From Erythrobacter sp. UBA3075 (GTDB lineage Bacteria; Pseudomonadota; Alphaproteobacteria; Sphingomonadales; Sphingomonadaceae), in the NCBI GenBank assembly GCA_002367375.1, contig DFBR01000074.1, forward strand, positions 1 through 7,338: a stretch of DNA of 7,338 bases, written 5' to 3'. The position numbers and the translations under genes are program-made. Shown piece after piece: positions 1 through 6,433 of the stretch. The first letter of the stretch is position 1, and each line of letters starts with the position of its first letter. A model generated the notes under the pieces. That model made no database searches, was not told the origin of the DNA, and saw nothing but the letters and a program-made list of their open reading frames with translations.

Positions 1-752
1 GCCAGATAGGCATCGCGGCCTGCCTGCACCGCCAGCTTCATCGCCCGGGCCATGCGGATAGGGTCTTTTGCTTCGGCAATGGCGGTGTTCATCAGCACGC
101 CGTCACAGCCAAGTTCCATCGCCACTGCTGCATCGGATGCGGTGCCTACTCCGGCATCGACGAGCACAGGTACGTTCGCCCCTTCAACGATCAGCCGGAT
201 GGTCACCCGGTTCTGTATGCCCAGCCCGCTGCCAATGGGTGCGCCCAGCGGCATGATCGCGACCGCGCCCGACTCTTCGAGCTGCTTGGCGGCGATGGGA
301 TCGTCGACGCAATAAACCATCGGCTTGAAGCCTTCGCTCACCAGCACTTCGGTCGCTTTCAGGGTTTCGCGCATGTCGGGATAGAGCGTCTTCGCTTCGC
401 CCAGCACTTCCAGCTTAACCAGTTCCCAGCCGCCCGCCTCGCGCGCCAGTCGCAGCGTCCGGATCGCATCATCGGCGGTAAAACAGCCGGCGGTGTTGGG
501 CAGGTAAGTGATCTTTTTTGGATCGATATGATCCATCAGCACCGGCTGGCTGGGATCGGAGATATTCACCCGGCGCACCGCCACGGTCACGATTTCCGCC
601 CCGGCAGCGTCGAGCGCGGCAGCGTTCTCGGCAAAATCCTTGTATTTCCCCGTGCCTACAATCAGGCGACTGGTGAAGCGGTGTCCGGCGACTTCCCAGC
701 TATCATCATTGTGCACAGGAGTATTTGAATCGGTGTTCGAGGTCTGAGTCAT
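1..752 (-). CDS. thiG: Thiazole synthase ThiG (3' end cut off by the window edge)
   Basis: ThiG condenses deoxyxylulose 5-phosphate, dehydroglycine and sulfur from ThiS thiocarboxylate into the thiazole phosphate of thiamine, in the cytoplasm. The reading shows the family's TIM-barrel landmarks: [15 protein letters not shown] near the N-terminus, [12 protein letters not shown], the VKLEVLGE strand whose Lys is the expected Schiff-base residue, [12 protein letters not shown], and the phosphate-binding [14 protein letters not shown] and GVLMNTAIA segments. The last visible residues, AGRDAYL, lie close to the usual C-terminus, so only about ten residues should be missing. The start is uncertain. 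The ATG at 752 gives a protein nearer family length; an in-frame ATG at 782 adds ten residues. Neither has a clear ribosome-binding site, and both precede an unusual tail of about 20 residues before the conserved core. It lies directly downstream of thiS in the same frame. Confidence 0.95.
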   Translation of the reverse strand, partial: MTQTSNTDSNTPVHNDDSWEVAGHRFTSRLIVGTGKYKDFAENAAALDAAGAEIVTVAVRRVNISDPSQPVLMDHIDPKKITYLPNTAGCFTADDAIRTLRLAREAGGWELVKLEVLGEAKTLYPDMRETLKATEVLVSEGFKPMVYCVDDPIAAKQLEESGAVAIMPLGAPIGSGLGIQNRVTIRLIVEGANVPVLVDAGVGTASDAAVAMELGCDGVLMNTAIAEAKDPIRMARAMKLAVQAGRDAYL

Positions 753-812
753 GGAGCGCGCGGTATCTGCCGCTGCAGACATAGGCAAGACCGGTGACGC
801 GCCCTGCCGCGT

Positions 813-1022
813 TCAGCCACCGCCCACAAAATGGACAATCTCCAGCACATCGCCATCGCTCAGCGCGACATCGTGCAAAGTCGAGCGCGGCGCAATCACC
901 CCATTGTGCTCCACCGCGACCTTTTCTGGTGCGAGGCCGATTTCGCGGACCAATCCAGCTATCGTCGTGGCGATGGACTTGTGGCTGTCGCCATTGATGG
1001 TGAGATATAGCGGCTGGGTCAT
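813..1022 (-). CDS. thiS: Sulfur carrier protein ThiS
   Basis: This is a small ubiquitin-fold (beta-grasp) protein that carries sulfur as a C-terminal thiocarboxylate and hands it to ThiG. The 69-residue product ends in HFVGGG, giving the free Gly-Gly C-terminus that ThiF adenylates. It also has the typical internal pattern VAVEHNGVIAPRSTLHDVALSDGDVLEIV. I chose the ATG at 1022 because it matches the usual length of about 66 residues. The frame also opens at a GTG at 1049 that overlaps the stop of the upstream merC-like gene as GTGA; that start would add nine residues and would imply translational coupling. Neither start has a strong ribosome-binding site. thiG follows after 30 or 60 bases, so the two are almost certainly co-transcribed. 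Confidence 0.93.
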   Translation of the reverse strand: MTQPLYLTINGDSHKSIATTIAGLVREIGLAPEKVAVEHNGVIAPRSTLHDVALSDGDVLEIVHFVGGG

Positions 1023-1045
1023 CACCTGCGCGACATTAGGGTCTG

Positions 1046-1414
1046 TCACGCGTGGCGCAAGTTAAGGAAGTGACCTGCGGCGACCAGGCCAACGCCAATC
1101 ATCGTGAAGATCGCCTCTTCTGCGCCATGGCCAACAGCCAGCGCGCCGCCCATGAAGCTAAGGCCCATCATTGCGATGACGAACGGCCCTGCGCGGCGGT
1201 GGCGGATCGCCCCCATACCGATGGCAACGCCTGCAACAATCGTTGCAAGCAGCAAGCCGAACTTGTGGATCACCGGGTCTAGGAAAAACGTCGCGCCAAG
1301 GCCCATGCCTGCCACCAGCACAATGCCCAAGACACAATGCAGCAGGCACAATGCCGACAGGGCAATGCCAACACGGTCAAGCTTGCCGCGAATCCAAGGT
1401 GCTATCTGCGCCAT
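1046..1414 (-). CDS. MerC-domain small membrane protein
   Basis: This 122-residue protein has four hydrophobic segments, at about residues 15-35, 40-70, 76-95 and 100-116, so it is an inner-membrane protein. The CLLHC motif in helix 1 (Cys23, His26, Cys27) and the GHFLNLRHA tail fit the broad MerC-domain family. True MerC mercury importers carry additional Cys pairs that are absent here, and there is no mer operon, so mercury transport should not be assumed. Metal handling is only a guess. Two starts are possible: ATG 1423, which adds three residues, and ATG 1414. I prefer 1414 because weak promoter-like hexamers upstream would place transcription initiation about there, giving a leaderless message. 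Its stop overlaps the GTG that could start thiS, so it heads the thiS-thiG transcript. Confidence 0.8.
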   Translation of the reverse strand: MAQIAPWIRGKLDRVGIALSALCLLHCVLGIVLVAGMGLGATFFLDPVIHKFGLLLATIVAGVAIGMGAIRHRRAGPFVIAMMGLSFMGGALAVGHGAEEAIFTMIGVGLVAAGHFLNLRHA

Positions 1415-1420
1415 GCGGCC

Positions 1421-1449
1421 CATGTATGTGATGCTGTAACATTGCGCAA
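1421..1449 (-). promoter_or_regulatory. Candidate merC-thiSG promoter with a Zur-like interrupted palindrome
   Basis: Read on the minus strand, TTGCGC (1449-1444) and TACATG (1426-1421) are separated by 17 bases, a weak sigma-70-like pair. Between and overlapping them, ATGTTACAGCATCACAT (1442-1426) is an imperfect palindrome with matching ATGTnA...TnACAT ends. It resembles the AT-rich ATGTTATA-type operators of Zur/Fur-family repressors, but its centre is a poor match. An operator lying between the two hexamers would block polymerase. The match is by eye only. Confidence 0.3.
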
Positions 1450-1540
1450 GAGGCGGATATGCAACATGTCGCTCACATCACGCGGGCCACGGTCTTTTGG
1501 CGGCTTGCGGTTTGGACCGTTAAGGCACAAATCCTCCGTC

Positions 1541-2596
1541 ATGGTTGCTGATGCAAAATCCTTAAAAGCGATTCCCCACGCCGGACCGGTTGCGCGCCCG
1601 CTGGCGCTGGTCAACTGGCTGTTCGCCGTCGCCGGGCTGGTGCTGGTAATGATCGCTGTTGGCGGCATTACCCGCCTCACCGAGAGCGGGCTGTCAATTA
1701 CCGAATGGAAACCGGTCACCGGCGCGCTTCCGCCGTTGAGTGAGGCTGACTGGCGGGCCGAATTCGAATTGTATCAGACCACCGGCGAATACCAACTTGA
1801 GAGCGGTCCTGCCGGAATGGATCTGGCAGCGTTCAAATTCATCTATTTCTGGGAGTGGTTTCACCGCTTGCTAGGCCGCGTGATCGGCCTCGCCTTTGCC
1901 GTGCCGCTGGTGTGGTTCTGGGTGAAGGGTGCAATTCCGAAGGGCTACAAACCGCGCCTGCTCGCTTTGCTGGCGCTTGGCGGACTGCAGGGCGCATTCG
2001 GCTGGTTCATGGTCCGATCCGGCCTGTCATCGCAAATGACTGATGTTTCGCATTTCTGGCTCTCAGTCCACTTGCTGACGGCTTTCATCACGCTCGGCGG
2101 CCTCGTCTGGACCGCGCTCGATCTGCGACAGGTGGCGCGCGGCAATGAGAAGCCCGCCCGCTTGGTGAGCACCGCATTGTGGGTTGGCGCAATTCTGTTC
2201 GTGCAAATGCTGGTGGGTGCATGGGTTGCAGGGCTCAACGCGGGACATGCGTCCAACACTTGGCCGCTGATGAATGGCCGGGTGGTGCCGGAAGTGAGCT
2301 GGGCCAATGGCGCTCTCTATACTTTCCTCCATGATCCCTTCTGGCTGCATTTCGTCCATCGCTGGTGGGCGTGGGTCGCGGTCGTTGCATTGGTGGTAAT
2401 GGCGCGCCGTGTGCGCCCGATTGCACGCGGCGCCTCGATCGCCATACATAGTGCTTTTGGTACGCAGATTATCCTGGGTATCGCGACGGTGATGACTTCG
2501 GTCGCGTTGTGGCTTGCTGTGGCGCATCAACTCGTCGGCGCGCTGCTTGTCGCCGCGTTCGCGTGGGGCGCGCATGTGCTCGGTCGGCAAGAATGA
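1541..2596 (+). CDS. ctaA: Heme A synthase, COX15/CtaA family
   Basis: This membrane enzyme oxidises the C8 methyl of heme O to the formyl of heme A, the cofactor of aa3-type cytochrome c oxidases. The 351-residue product has about eight transmembrane segments and the family hallmarks: GGITRLTESGLSITEWKPVTG (residues 41-61), FWEWFHR with His108, VSHFWLSVHLL with His171 and His177, HASNTWPLMNGRVVP (236-250), HFVHRWWAW with His273, and AVAHQLVGALL with His329. The paired histidines are the expected heme ligands. I see no CxxxxxxxC loop, as in the COX15-like type of Proteobacteria. The frame is open much further upstream, to 1337, but homology begins only after ATG 1541. An ATG at 1466 has a weak GAGG upstream and cannot be excluded. 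The stop overlaps the cutA start as ATGA. Confidence 0.95.
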   Translation: MVADAKSLKAIPHAGPVARPLALVNWLFAVAGLVLVMIAVGGITRLTESGLSITEWKPVTGALPPLSEADWRAEFELYQTTGEYQLESGPAGMDLAAFKFIYFWEWFHRLLGRVIGLAFAVPLVWFWVKGAIPKGYKPRLLALLALGGLQGAFGWFMVRSGLSSQMTDVSHFWLSVHLLTAFITLGGLVWTALDLRQVARGNEKPARLVSTALWVGAILFVQMLVGAWVAGLNAGHASNTWPLMNGRVVPEVSWANGALYTFLHDPFWLHFVHRWWAWVAVVALVVMARRVRPIARGASIAIHSAFGTQIILGIATVMTSVALWLAVAHQLVGALLVAAFAWGAHVLGRQE

Positions 2597-2931
2597 GCGG
2601 CGCGGCGTTGATCTGGTGCCCCTTCGGGAACGAGACCAACGCAGGCGAGGTGGCTGCCGTTCTTGTTGAAGAACGTCTGGTCGCCTGCGCTAACATCATC
2701 CCTTCGATCACCTCCGTTTTTCGCTGGCAAGGCAAAGTACAGCGCGAAAGCGAAGCGGGAGTGCTTTTCAAGACCACGGGCAAGCTGCTAGAAGATGCGG
2801 TGGAAAGACTGACTGAGCTTCATCCTTACGAAACGCCTGCCATCCTGGGATGGCACGCCGATCACGCGCCAACAGCAGTGCTGGAATGGCTGGAGCAGCA
2901 GACCTGGAGCAAGAGCGCCGATGGGCAATAA
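2593..2931 (+). CDS. cutA: CutA1-type divalent cation tolerance protein
   Basis: CutA1 is a small, very stable cytoplasmic trimer with a ferredoxin-like fold. It binds Cu(II) and other divalent ions, and its physiological role is still debated. The 112-residue product matches the family along its length: ALIWCPFGNETNAGEVAAVLVEERLVACANI (Cys9, Cys32), SVFRWQGKVQRESEAGVLFKTT, and the HPYETPAIL signature (residues 77-85). The start is ATG 2593, where ATGA overlaps the ctaA stop by four bases, indicating translational coupling. An upstream in-frame ATG at 2509 would only add an Arg-rich tail lying inside ctaA. Placement behind ctaA suggests, without proving, a link between metal handling and heme-copper oxidase assembly. 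Confidence 0.95.
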   Translation: MSGAALIWCPFGNETNAGEVAAVLVEERLVACANIIPSITSVFRWQGKVQRESEAGVLFKTTGKLLEDAVERLTELHPYETPAILGWHADHAPTAVLEWLEQQTWSKSADGQ

Positions 2932-3673
2932 GCCACCAAGCAAGACCGACAGGCGCGGTGCCTTGCGCCTTGCGCTTGCCGCAGCTGTCGCGCCCAGCCT
3001 CACCTGGCGCCACGCGAATGCGCAGGCCGTGCCGGGCGGATTGATTGACCCGCCCGCACGTCCGATGGCGTATCAGCGTATCCTCACGCGCGATCTGATC
3101 GATGGCAACAGCTTTAGCGTAGCGCGTATCTTCACTGTGGAATTCCAGCGGTTTTCGGGTGGTTTCATGGTCCACGGACGGCAGGACGATGTATCCGTGA
3201 ATGCGCCCCGCCAACTCGCCCAATTTGCCGAGATTGAATCGTCTCGCGACGAAAGCGACATGTTTCCCCTCGCGCTTGATCCCTTTGGCCTGATCCTCTC
3301 ACGCGACCGGCAAGCGTCGCCCTGTGAAAGTGTGGAGCAAGCGATCGAACGCACATTGGCGGCCTTGAGTGACCAGCAATTGGGGCGAGAGGAGCGCGAT
3401 TCCTTGCAGATCTTCGTCGCGTCACTTCACGCCGCCGGGCAAAGCATCACCGCGCATCTGCCAGTCGATCTTTTTGCACCCTCCAGCAGCACCCGGTGCG
3501 ACGAGCACAGCATTGCCTTGCCGGATGGCGGGCAAGGCCGCGTCACAACGCGCTTTGGCGGAGAGCGGGACGATACAACCGGACTGATGCGCGTAGCCTC
3601 GCGCGAGATCGTGACGGAAGTCGACAACAGCCGCCGTACCACAAGCGAAAGCTGGAATCTTGCACCTGCCTGA
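2921..3673 (+). CDS. Tat-exported protein of unknown function
   Basis: I do not recognise this 250-residue protein. Its N-terminus has a twin-arginine type signal: positively charged KTDRRGALR (Arg11-Arg12), a moderately hydrophobic stretch at residues 15-28, and HANAQA as the likely signal peptidase I site near residue 34. The mature part is soluble, with no further membrane helix. It contains a central beta-like stretch (SFSVARIFTVEFQRFSGGFMVHG, residues 64-86), a helical region (about 136-178), and two cysteines (135 and 193) that could form a disulfide in the periplasm. It starts 11 bases inside cutA, with GGAG at 2906-2909 as a weak ribosome-binding site, so it is the third gene of the ctaA-cutA run. 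A role in oxidase biogenesis is possible only by association. Confidence 0.8.
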   Translation: MGNKPPSKTDRRGALRLALAAAVAPSLTWRHANAQAVPGGLIDPPARPMAYQRILTRDLIDGNSFSVARIFTVEFQRFSGGFMVHGRQDDVSVNAPRQLAQFAEIESSRDESDMFPLALDPFGLILSRDRQASPCESVEQAIERTLAALSDQQLGREERDSLQIFVASLHAAGQSITAHLPVDLFAPSSSTRCDEHSIALPDGGQGRVTTRFGGERDDTTGLMRVASREIVTEVDNSRRTTSESWNLAPA

Positions 3674-3841
3674 AGGCCAAGTTTGCTTTGGTGGTATTAT
3701 TTTACCTCTGCGCAATGCCCCGGATTTGCTTGACTTGCGGCCCTCAAAGCGACAAATGCGCGCCTTCGCTGGTTCTGGCAGAGCGATTCTGCACTAGGCT
3801 CCGGCAATCATTCCGTACACGCATTCCAAGGAACGAAAGCC
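3674..3841 (+). promoter_or_regulatory. rplM-rpsI promoter and leader region
   Basis: This 168-base gap must hold the promoter for the ribosomal protein operon unless it is read from ctaA. TTGACT at 3730-3735 is the best -35 candidate, but no good -10 stands 16-18 bases later; TAGGCT (3795-3800) is an alternative -10 with a poor partner. A five-pair hairpin, GCAGA/TCTGC, occupies 3778-3792. The ribosome-binding site is clear: AAGGAA at 3828-3833, eight bases before the ATG of rplM. L13 represses its own operon in E. coli; nothing visible here proves that. Confidence 0.5.
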
Positions 3842-4321
3842 ATGAAGGCGCTGAGCAAGACCACACGGTCGATCAAGCCGGCCGAGGTCGAGAAGAAATG
3901 GCATCTTATTGATGCCGAGGGACTGGTCGTTGGCCGTCTCGCATCGATCATTGCCAATATCCTGCGCGGCAAGCACAAGCCGAGCTACACGCCCCACGTC
4001 GATTGCGGTGACCATGTCGTGGTTATCAATGCGGACAAGGTGCGCTTCACCGGCGGCAAGGCTGCCAAGAAGGTGTATTACAAGCACACCGGTTATCCCG
4101 GCGGCCTGAAAGAAACGACTGCCGAAAAGGTACTCGAAGGTCGCTTCCCGGAACGCGTTCTGGAAAAAGCTGTCGAGCGTATGATCCCCACGGGTCCGCT
4201 GGGCCGCGTGCAGATGAAGAACCTGCACCTCTTTAACGGCACCGAGCACCCGCATGACGGCCAGAAGCCCGAAGTGCTCGATGTTGCCTCGATGAACCGC
4301 AAGAACAAGGTGTCCGGCTAA
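3842..4321 (+). CDS. rplM: 50S ribosomal protein L13
   Basis: L13 is an early-assembly protein of the large subunit that binds 23S rRNA. The 159-residue product shows the family sequence throughout: [48 protein letters not shown], the [12 protein letters not shown] signature, and [34 protein letters not shown]. It is about 17 residues longer than the E. coli protein, with a few extra residues at the N-terminus and a basic [11 protein letters not shown] tail. AAGGAA stands eight bases before the ATG. Its stop shares one base with the rpsI start (TAATG), so the two genes are translationally coupled, as is usual for this conserved pair. Confidence 0.99.
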   Translation: MKALSKTTRSIKPAEVEKKWHLIDAEGLVVGRLASIIANILRGKHKPSYTPHVDCGDHVVVINADKVRFTGGKAAKKVYYKHTGYPGGLKETTAEKVLEGRFPERVLEKAVERMIPTGPLGRVQMKNLHLFNGTEHPHDGQKPEVLDVASMNRKNKVSG

Positions 4322-4866
4322 TGGCTACCGAAGAAAACAACACCGCAACCGATCTCGCCGATCTGAAGGATGTGGTTGGTGATGCACCCGCCGCTGACGC
4401 AGCAGCTGCTGCCGATGGCGAAGGTGAAGTTGCACCCGCCGCGCCGACCATGCCCCTGCGAGAGCAGGAAATTGACGCGCAGGGCCGCGCTTACGCTACT
4501 GGACGCCGCAAGGACGCCACCGCCCGCGTTTGGATCAAGCCCGGCACCGGCAAGATCACTGTGAACGGCAAGGAACAGGAAGTGTATTTCGCACGTCCGA
4601 CACTGCGCCTCGTGATCAACCAGCCGTTCGCCATTTCGGAACGTGAAGGCCAGTATGACGTGGTTGCCACCGTGTCAGGCGGCGGTCTCTCGGGCCAGGC
4701 CGGTGCGGTGAAGCACGGCATCAGCCAGGCGCTGACCCGCTACGAACCTGCACTGCGCGCCACGATCAAGGCCGCTGGCTTCCTCACCCGTGACAGCCGC
4801 GTGGTCGAGCGCAAGAAGTACGGCCGCGCCAAGGCACGTCGTAGCTTCCAGTTCTCGAAGCGCTAA
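4321..4866 (+). CDS. rpsI: 30S ribosomal protein S9 with N-terminal extension
   Basis: S9 sits in the small-subunit head, and its C-terminal tail reaches the P-site tRNA anticodon region. The universal core runs from about residue 58 ([22 protein letters not shown]) through [29 protein letters not shown] to the invariant C-terminus FQFSKR. Ahead of it is an extra segment of about 52 residues, very rich in Ala, Asp and Glu, giving 181 residues against about 130 in E. coli. The ATG at 4321 overlaps the rplM stop by one base, which supports this start rather than an internal one near the core. I believe such extensions occur in relatives in this order, so this is probably genuine rather than a misannotation. 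Confidence 0.98.
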   Translation: MATEENNTATDLADLKDVVGDAPAADAAAAADGEGEVAPAAPTMPLREQEIDAQGRAYATGRRKDATARVWIKPGTGKITVNGKEQEVYFARPTLRLVINQPFAISEREGQYDVVATVSGGGLSGQAGAVKHGISQALTRYEPALRATIKAAGFLTRDSRVVERKKYGRAKARRSFQFSKR

Positions 4867-4920
4867 ATATTCGGAGCGTCAATCGCTCCCAACCCAGTTC
4901 CCGCGACGGTGGGAAATGCG

Positions 4921-4952
4921 AAGGGCGGCCCCCACGAAGGGTCGCCCTTTTT
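4921..4952 (+). terminator. Rho-independent terminator of rplM-rpsI
   Basis: An 11-pair stem (4921-4931 with 4939-4949, one G-U pair) closes a seven-base loop and runs into five T at 4948-4952. Two shorter hairpins precede it in the same 3' region: GGAGCG/CGCTCC at 4873-4889 and TTCCC/GGGAA at 4898-4915. Neither of these has its own T tract. Confidence 0.9.
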
Positions 4953-5000
4953 GCTGCGCGCTTTCGTTCTGGCGTTAGAATTCCGACCTATTGGCCCGAC

Positions 5001-5402
5001 TTAGTGATGACTCTCGGTTTCCAGCTCGGGAGTGCGTTCCAGCAGGGTATCCACTTCTTCCAGCAGGCGCTCAATGCTGAGCGGCTTCGCCAGATAGCCT
5101 GCGGCACCCGCGCGGCGAATCTCTTCCTCGTCCTGCTGGCCTGCAAAAGCAGTGATCGCGAGGATCGGGATATGCTGGGTGGCCGGATTGCGCCTGATCT
5201 TGCGGATCAGCTTGCGTCCCGAGATATGTGGCAGGTGGATGTCCATGGTGATGAGGTCGGGCGCAAAACGGTCGACCGCGTCGAGCACATGCGCACCATC
5301 GTCCACGGCCATCATGTCATAGCCGCGCTGCTGGAAGACCGCCTCGTAAAACATCCGGTTCAAGAGATCGTCTTCGACAATGAGGACCTTTGTCGTCACC
5401 AT
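5001..5402 (-). CDS. Single-domain response regulator, DivK-like
   Basis: This is a 133-residue receiver domain with no output domain. The phosphorylation machinery is intact: acidic pair Glu10/Asp11, phospho-acceptor Asp54 in ITMDIHLP, switch Thr84 in AITAF, and Lys106 in LAKPLS. The spacing and the MDIHLPHISG and AITAFAGQQDEEEIRRAGAAGYLAKP runs resemble Caulobacter DivK, which signals through protein contacts in cell-cycle phosphorelays. Orthology is not certain, because such receivers are numerous, so I give no symbol. ATG 5402 has an AGGA only about two bases away. The next codon, GTG 5399, would be better spaced and would give the DivK-like start MTTKVLIVEDD. It is transcribed alone or with the phosphoesterase upstream, from which it is separated by 103 bases holding an unusual repeat arrangement. 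Confidence 0.92.
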   Translation of the reverse strand: MVTTKVLIVEDDLLNRMFYEAVFQQRGYDMMAVDDGAHVLDAVDRFAPDLITMDIHLPHISGRKLIRKIRRNPATQHIPILAITAFAGQQDEEEIRRAGAAGYLAKPLSIERLLEEVDTLLERTPELETESHH

Positions 5403-5404
5403 TT

Positions 5405-5421
5405 CCTAATACGATATTAGG
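5405..5421. repeat. 17-base palindrome at the response regulator start
   Basis: CCTAATA and TATTAGG form a perfect seven-base inverted repeat around a three-base centre, ending two bases before the ATG at 5402. It could be an operator for a dimeric regulator. In a longer transcript it could be a hairpin that hides the ribosome-binding AGG in its 3' arm. Confidence 0.7.
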
Positions 5422-5433
5422 TAACGCAGTTCC
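5408..5433 (-). promoter_or_regulatory. Possible EcfG-type (general stress) promoter of the response regulator
   Basis: On the minus strand GGAAC (5433-5429) is followed after 15 bases by CGTATT (5413-5408). Alphaproteobacterial EcfG promoters read GGAAC, about 16-17 bases, then CGTT. The -35 is exact, but the -10 has one mismatch and the spacer is short, so this is a weak candidate. Transcription from it would start close to the start codon. Confidence 0.25.
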
Positions 5434-5442
5434 CCGATCTTG

Positions 5443-5473
5443 CGACAAAGCGTCACGAGAAACCGACAAAGCG
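5443..5473. repeat. Ten-base direct repeat upstream of the response regulator
   Basis: CGACAAAGCG occurs at 5443-5452 and again at 5464-5473, a 21-base period equal to about two helical turns. The copies lie 41-71 bases upstream of the response regulator start, just above its candidate -35 element, which is a usual place for tandem activator sites. The binding protein is unknown. Confidence 0.65.
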
Positions 5474-5505
5474 GAGAAAAACTAAGGGTTTGCCCGTAAA
5501 TTCGG

Positions 5506-6363
5506 TCAATAGGCTGGCGGATCGGTGCGCGGCACACGGCCAATCGGCGCGACGGGCTCTCCCTCCCCGCGCGGCGGCATCGCATCCACGGGCACATCGT
5601 CAATCATCATGTCGGGCGTGTCGATCCCTTCGAGATTTCGGACGGTCACATGCAACTCCTCACCATCCCAAGTCAGCTCGTTGAAGCTGGGCGGGGTTGA
5701 GCGGATACGCTTTGACAAAGTGCCTGCTCCAATCATGCGCACCGGGCCATGCGGCGTCTGCTCCATAATGTCGAAAGCGTCATGCACATGGCCCGACAGC
5801 ACGCCCAGCACGCCCCGCTGCGCCAGCGCGTCGAGCGCCTTTTCACCGTTTCTGGTGAGTGCGGTGCCCTGCGTCCCCGTTTCGCGTAGCGGATGATGCA
5901 CGCAGACCAGCGCCCGCGTACCTTTGGCAAGTGCGTCGATCTGGTCGAGGCAATCGGACAAAGCCTGCTCGCTCACCCAGCCTTTCGACCAATTCAGCCG
6001 CGGCTGCGCAGGCACATTGGTGTTGAGCGGAACAAGCGCGATGCCCGGCAGTTCGATCCGTTTTTCGACCACATCGCGAAAAGCCTCGAACCGGCCCAGC
6101 GGATTGAGGTAGCGCGATGGCAAATAGTAATTGGGCAGATCGTGGTTGCCTGGCTCCACCGTGACCGGAGCCTTGAGCGCATGGATCCACTTTTCCGCAG
6201 CGGCAAATTCAGCAGGACGCGCGCGCATGGTGAGATCGCCGGTAATCGCCACCGCATCGGGTTGGCGTTCGGCGATTTCGCGTTCCACCCAATCGAGCGC
6301 GCGATTGTCTTCGAGCCCGAAATGGATGTCGGACAGGTGAAAAAGGAGCTTGGTTTCAGCCAT
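5506..6363 (-). CDS. Calcineurin-like metallophosphoesterase
   Basis: This is a 285-residue cytoplasmic hydrolase using a two-metal centre to cleave phosphoester bonds. All family motifs are present in order: LSDIHFG (Asp12, His14), ITGDLT (Asp43), EPGNHD (Asn73, His74), VCVHHP (His156) and SGHVHD (His192, His194). The arrangement resembles the CpdA-like cyclic nucleotide phosphodiesterase branch, but the substrate cannot be read from the sequence. No signal peptide or membrane segment is visible. After the catalytic domain there is a Pro/Asp-rich tail (about residues 248-285) that looks unstructured. I chose ATG 6363; an in-frame TTG six bases upstream is less likely. No good ribosome-binding site precedes it. 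It lies 70 bases behind a small membrane protein gene on the same strand. Confidence 0.93.
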   Translation of the reverse strand: MAETKLLFHLSDIHFGLEDNRALDWVEREIAERQPDAVAITGDLTMRARPAEFAAAEKWIHALKAPVTVEPGNHDLPNYYLPSRYLNPLGRFEAFRDVVEKRIELPGIALVPLNTNVPAQPRLNWSKGWVSEQALSDCLDQIDALAKGTRALVCVHHPLRETGTQGTALTRNGEKALDALAQRGVLGVLSGHVHDAFDIMEQTPHGPVRMIGAGTLSKRIRSTPPSFNELTWDGEELHVTVRNLEGIDTPDMMIDDVPVDAMPPRGEGEPVAPIGRVPRTDPPAY

Positions 6364-6433
6364 CGGCAAGCGCGCTAGCAGCTTGGCAACCTGTCACGCC
6401 AGCGCAAACCCGCAACTTCGACCGGACCTGCGC

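Noticed and set aside
1337..1540. In-frame upstream extension of ctaA, 68 extra codons
   Set aside because: The residues have no membrane or heme A synthase character, the stretch crosses the divergent merC start, and ATG 1541 gives the normal family length.
2063..2590. Long open frame of 175 codons antisense to ctaA
   Set aside because: It is the high-GC shadow of a well-supported gene, is rich in Arg, His and Pro, and has no recognisable motif.
3676..3710. CCAA/TTGG and GGTA/TACC inverted repeats after the Tat protein gene, considered as a terminator
   Set aside because: Each stem is only four pairs and no T tract follows.
5477..5496. Possible terminator for the metallophosphoesterase (GGG-CAAA-CCC then TTAG and five T on the minus strand)
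   Set aside because: The stem is only three pairs, too weak to call, although the T run is suggestive.
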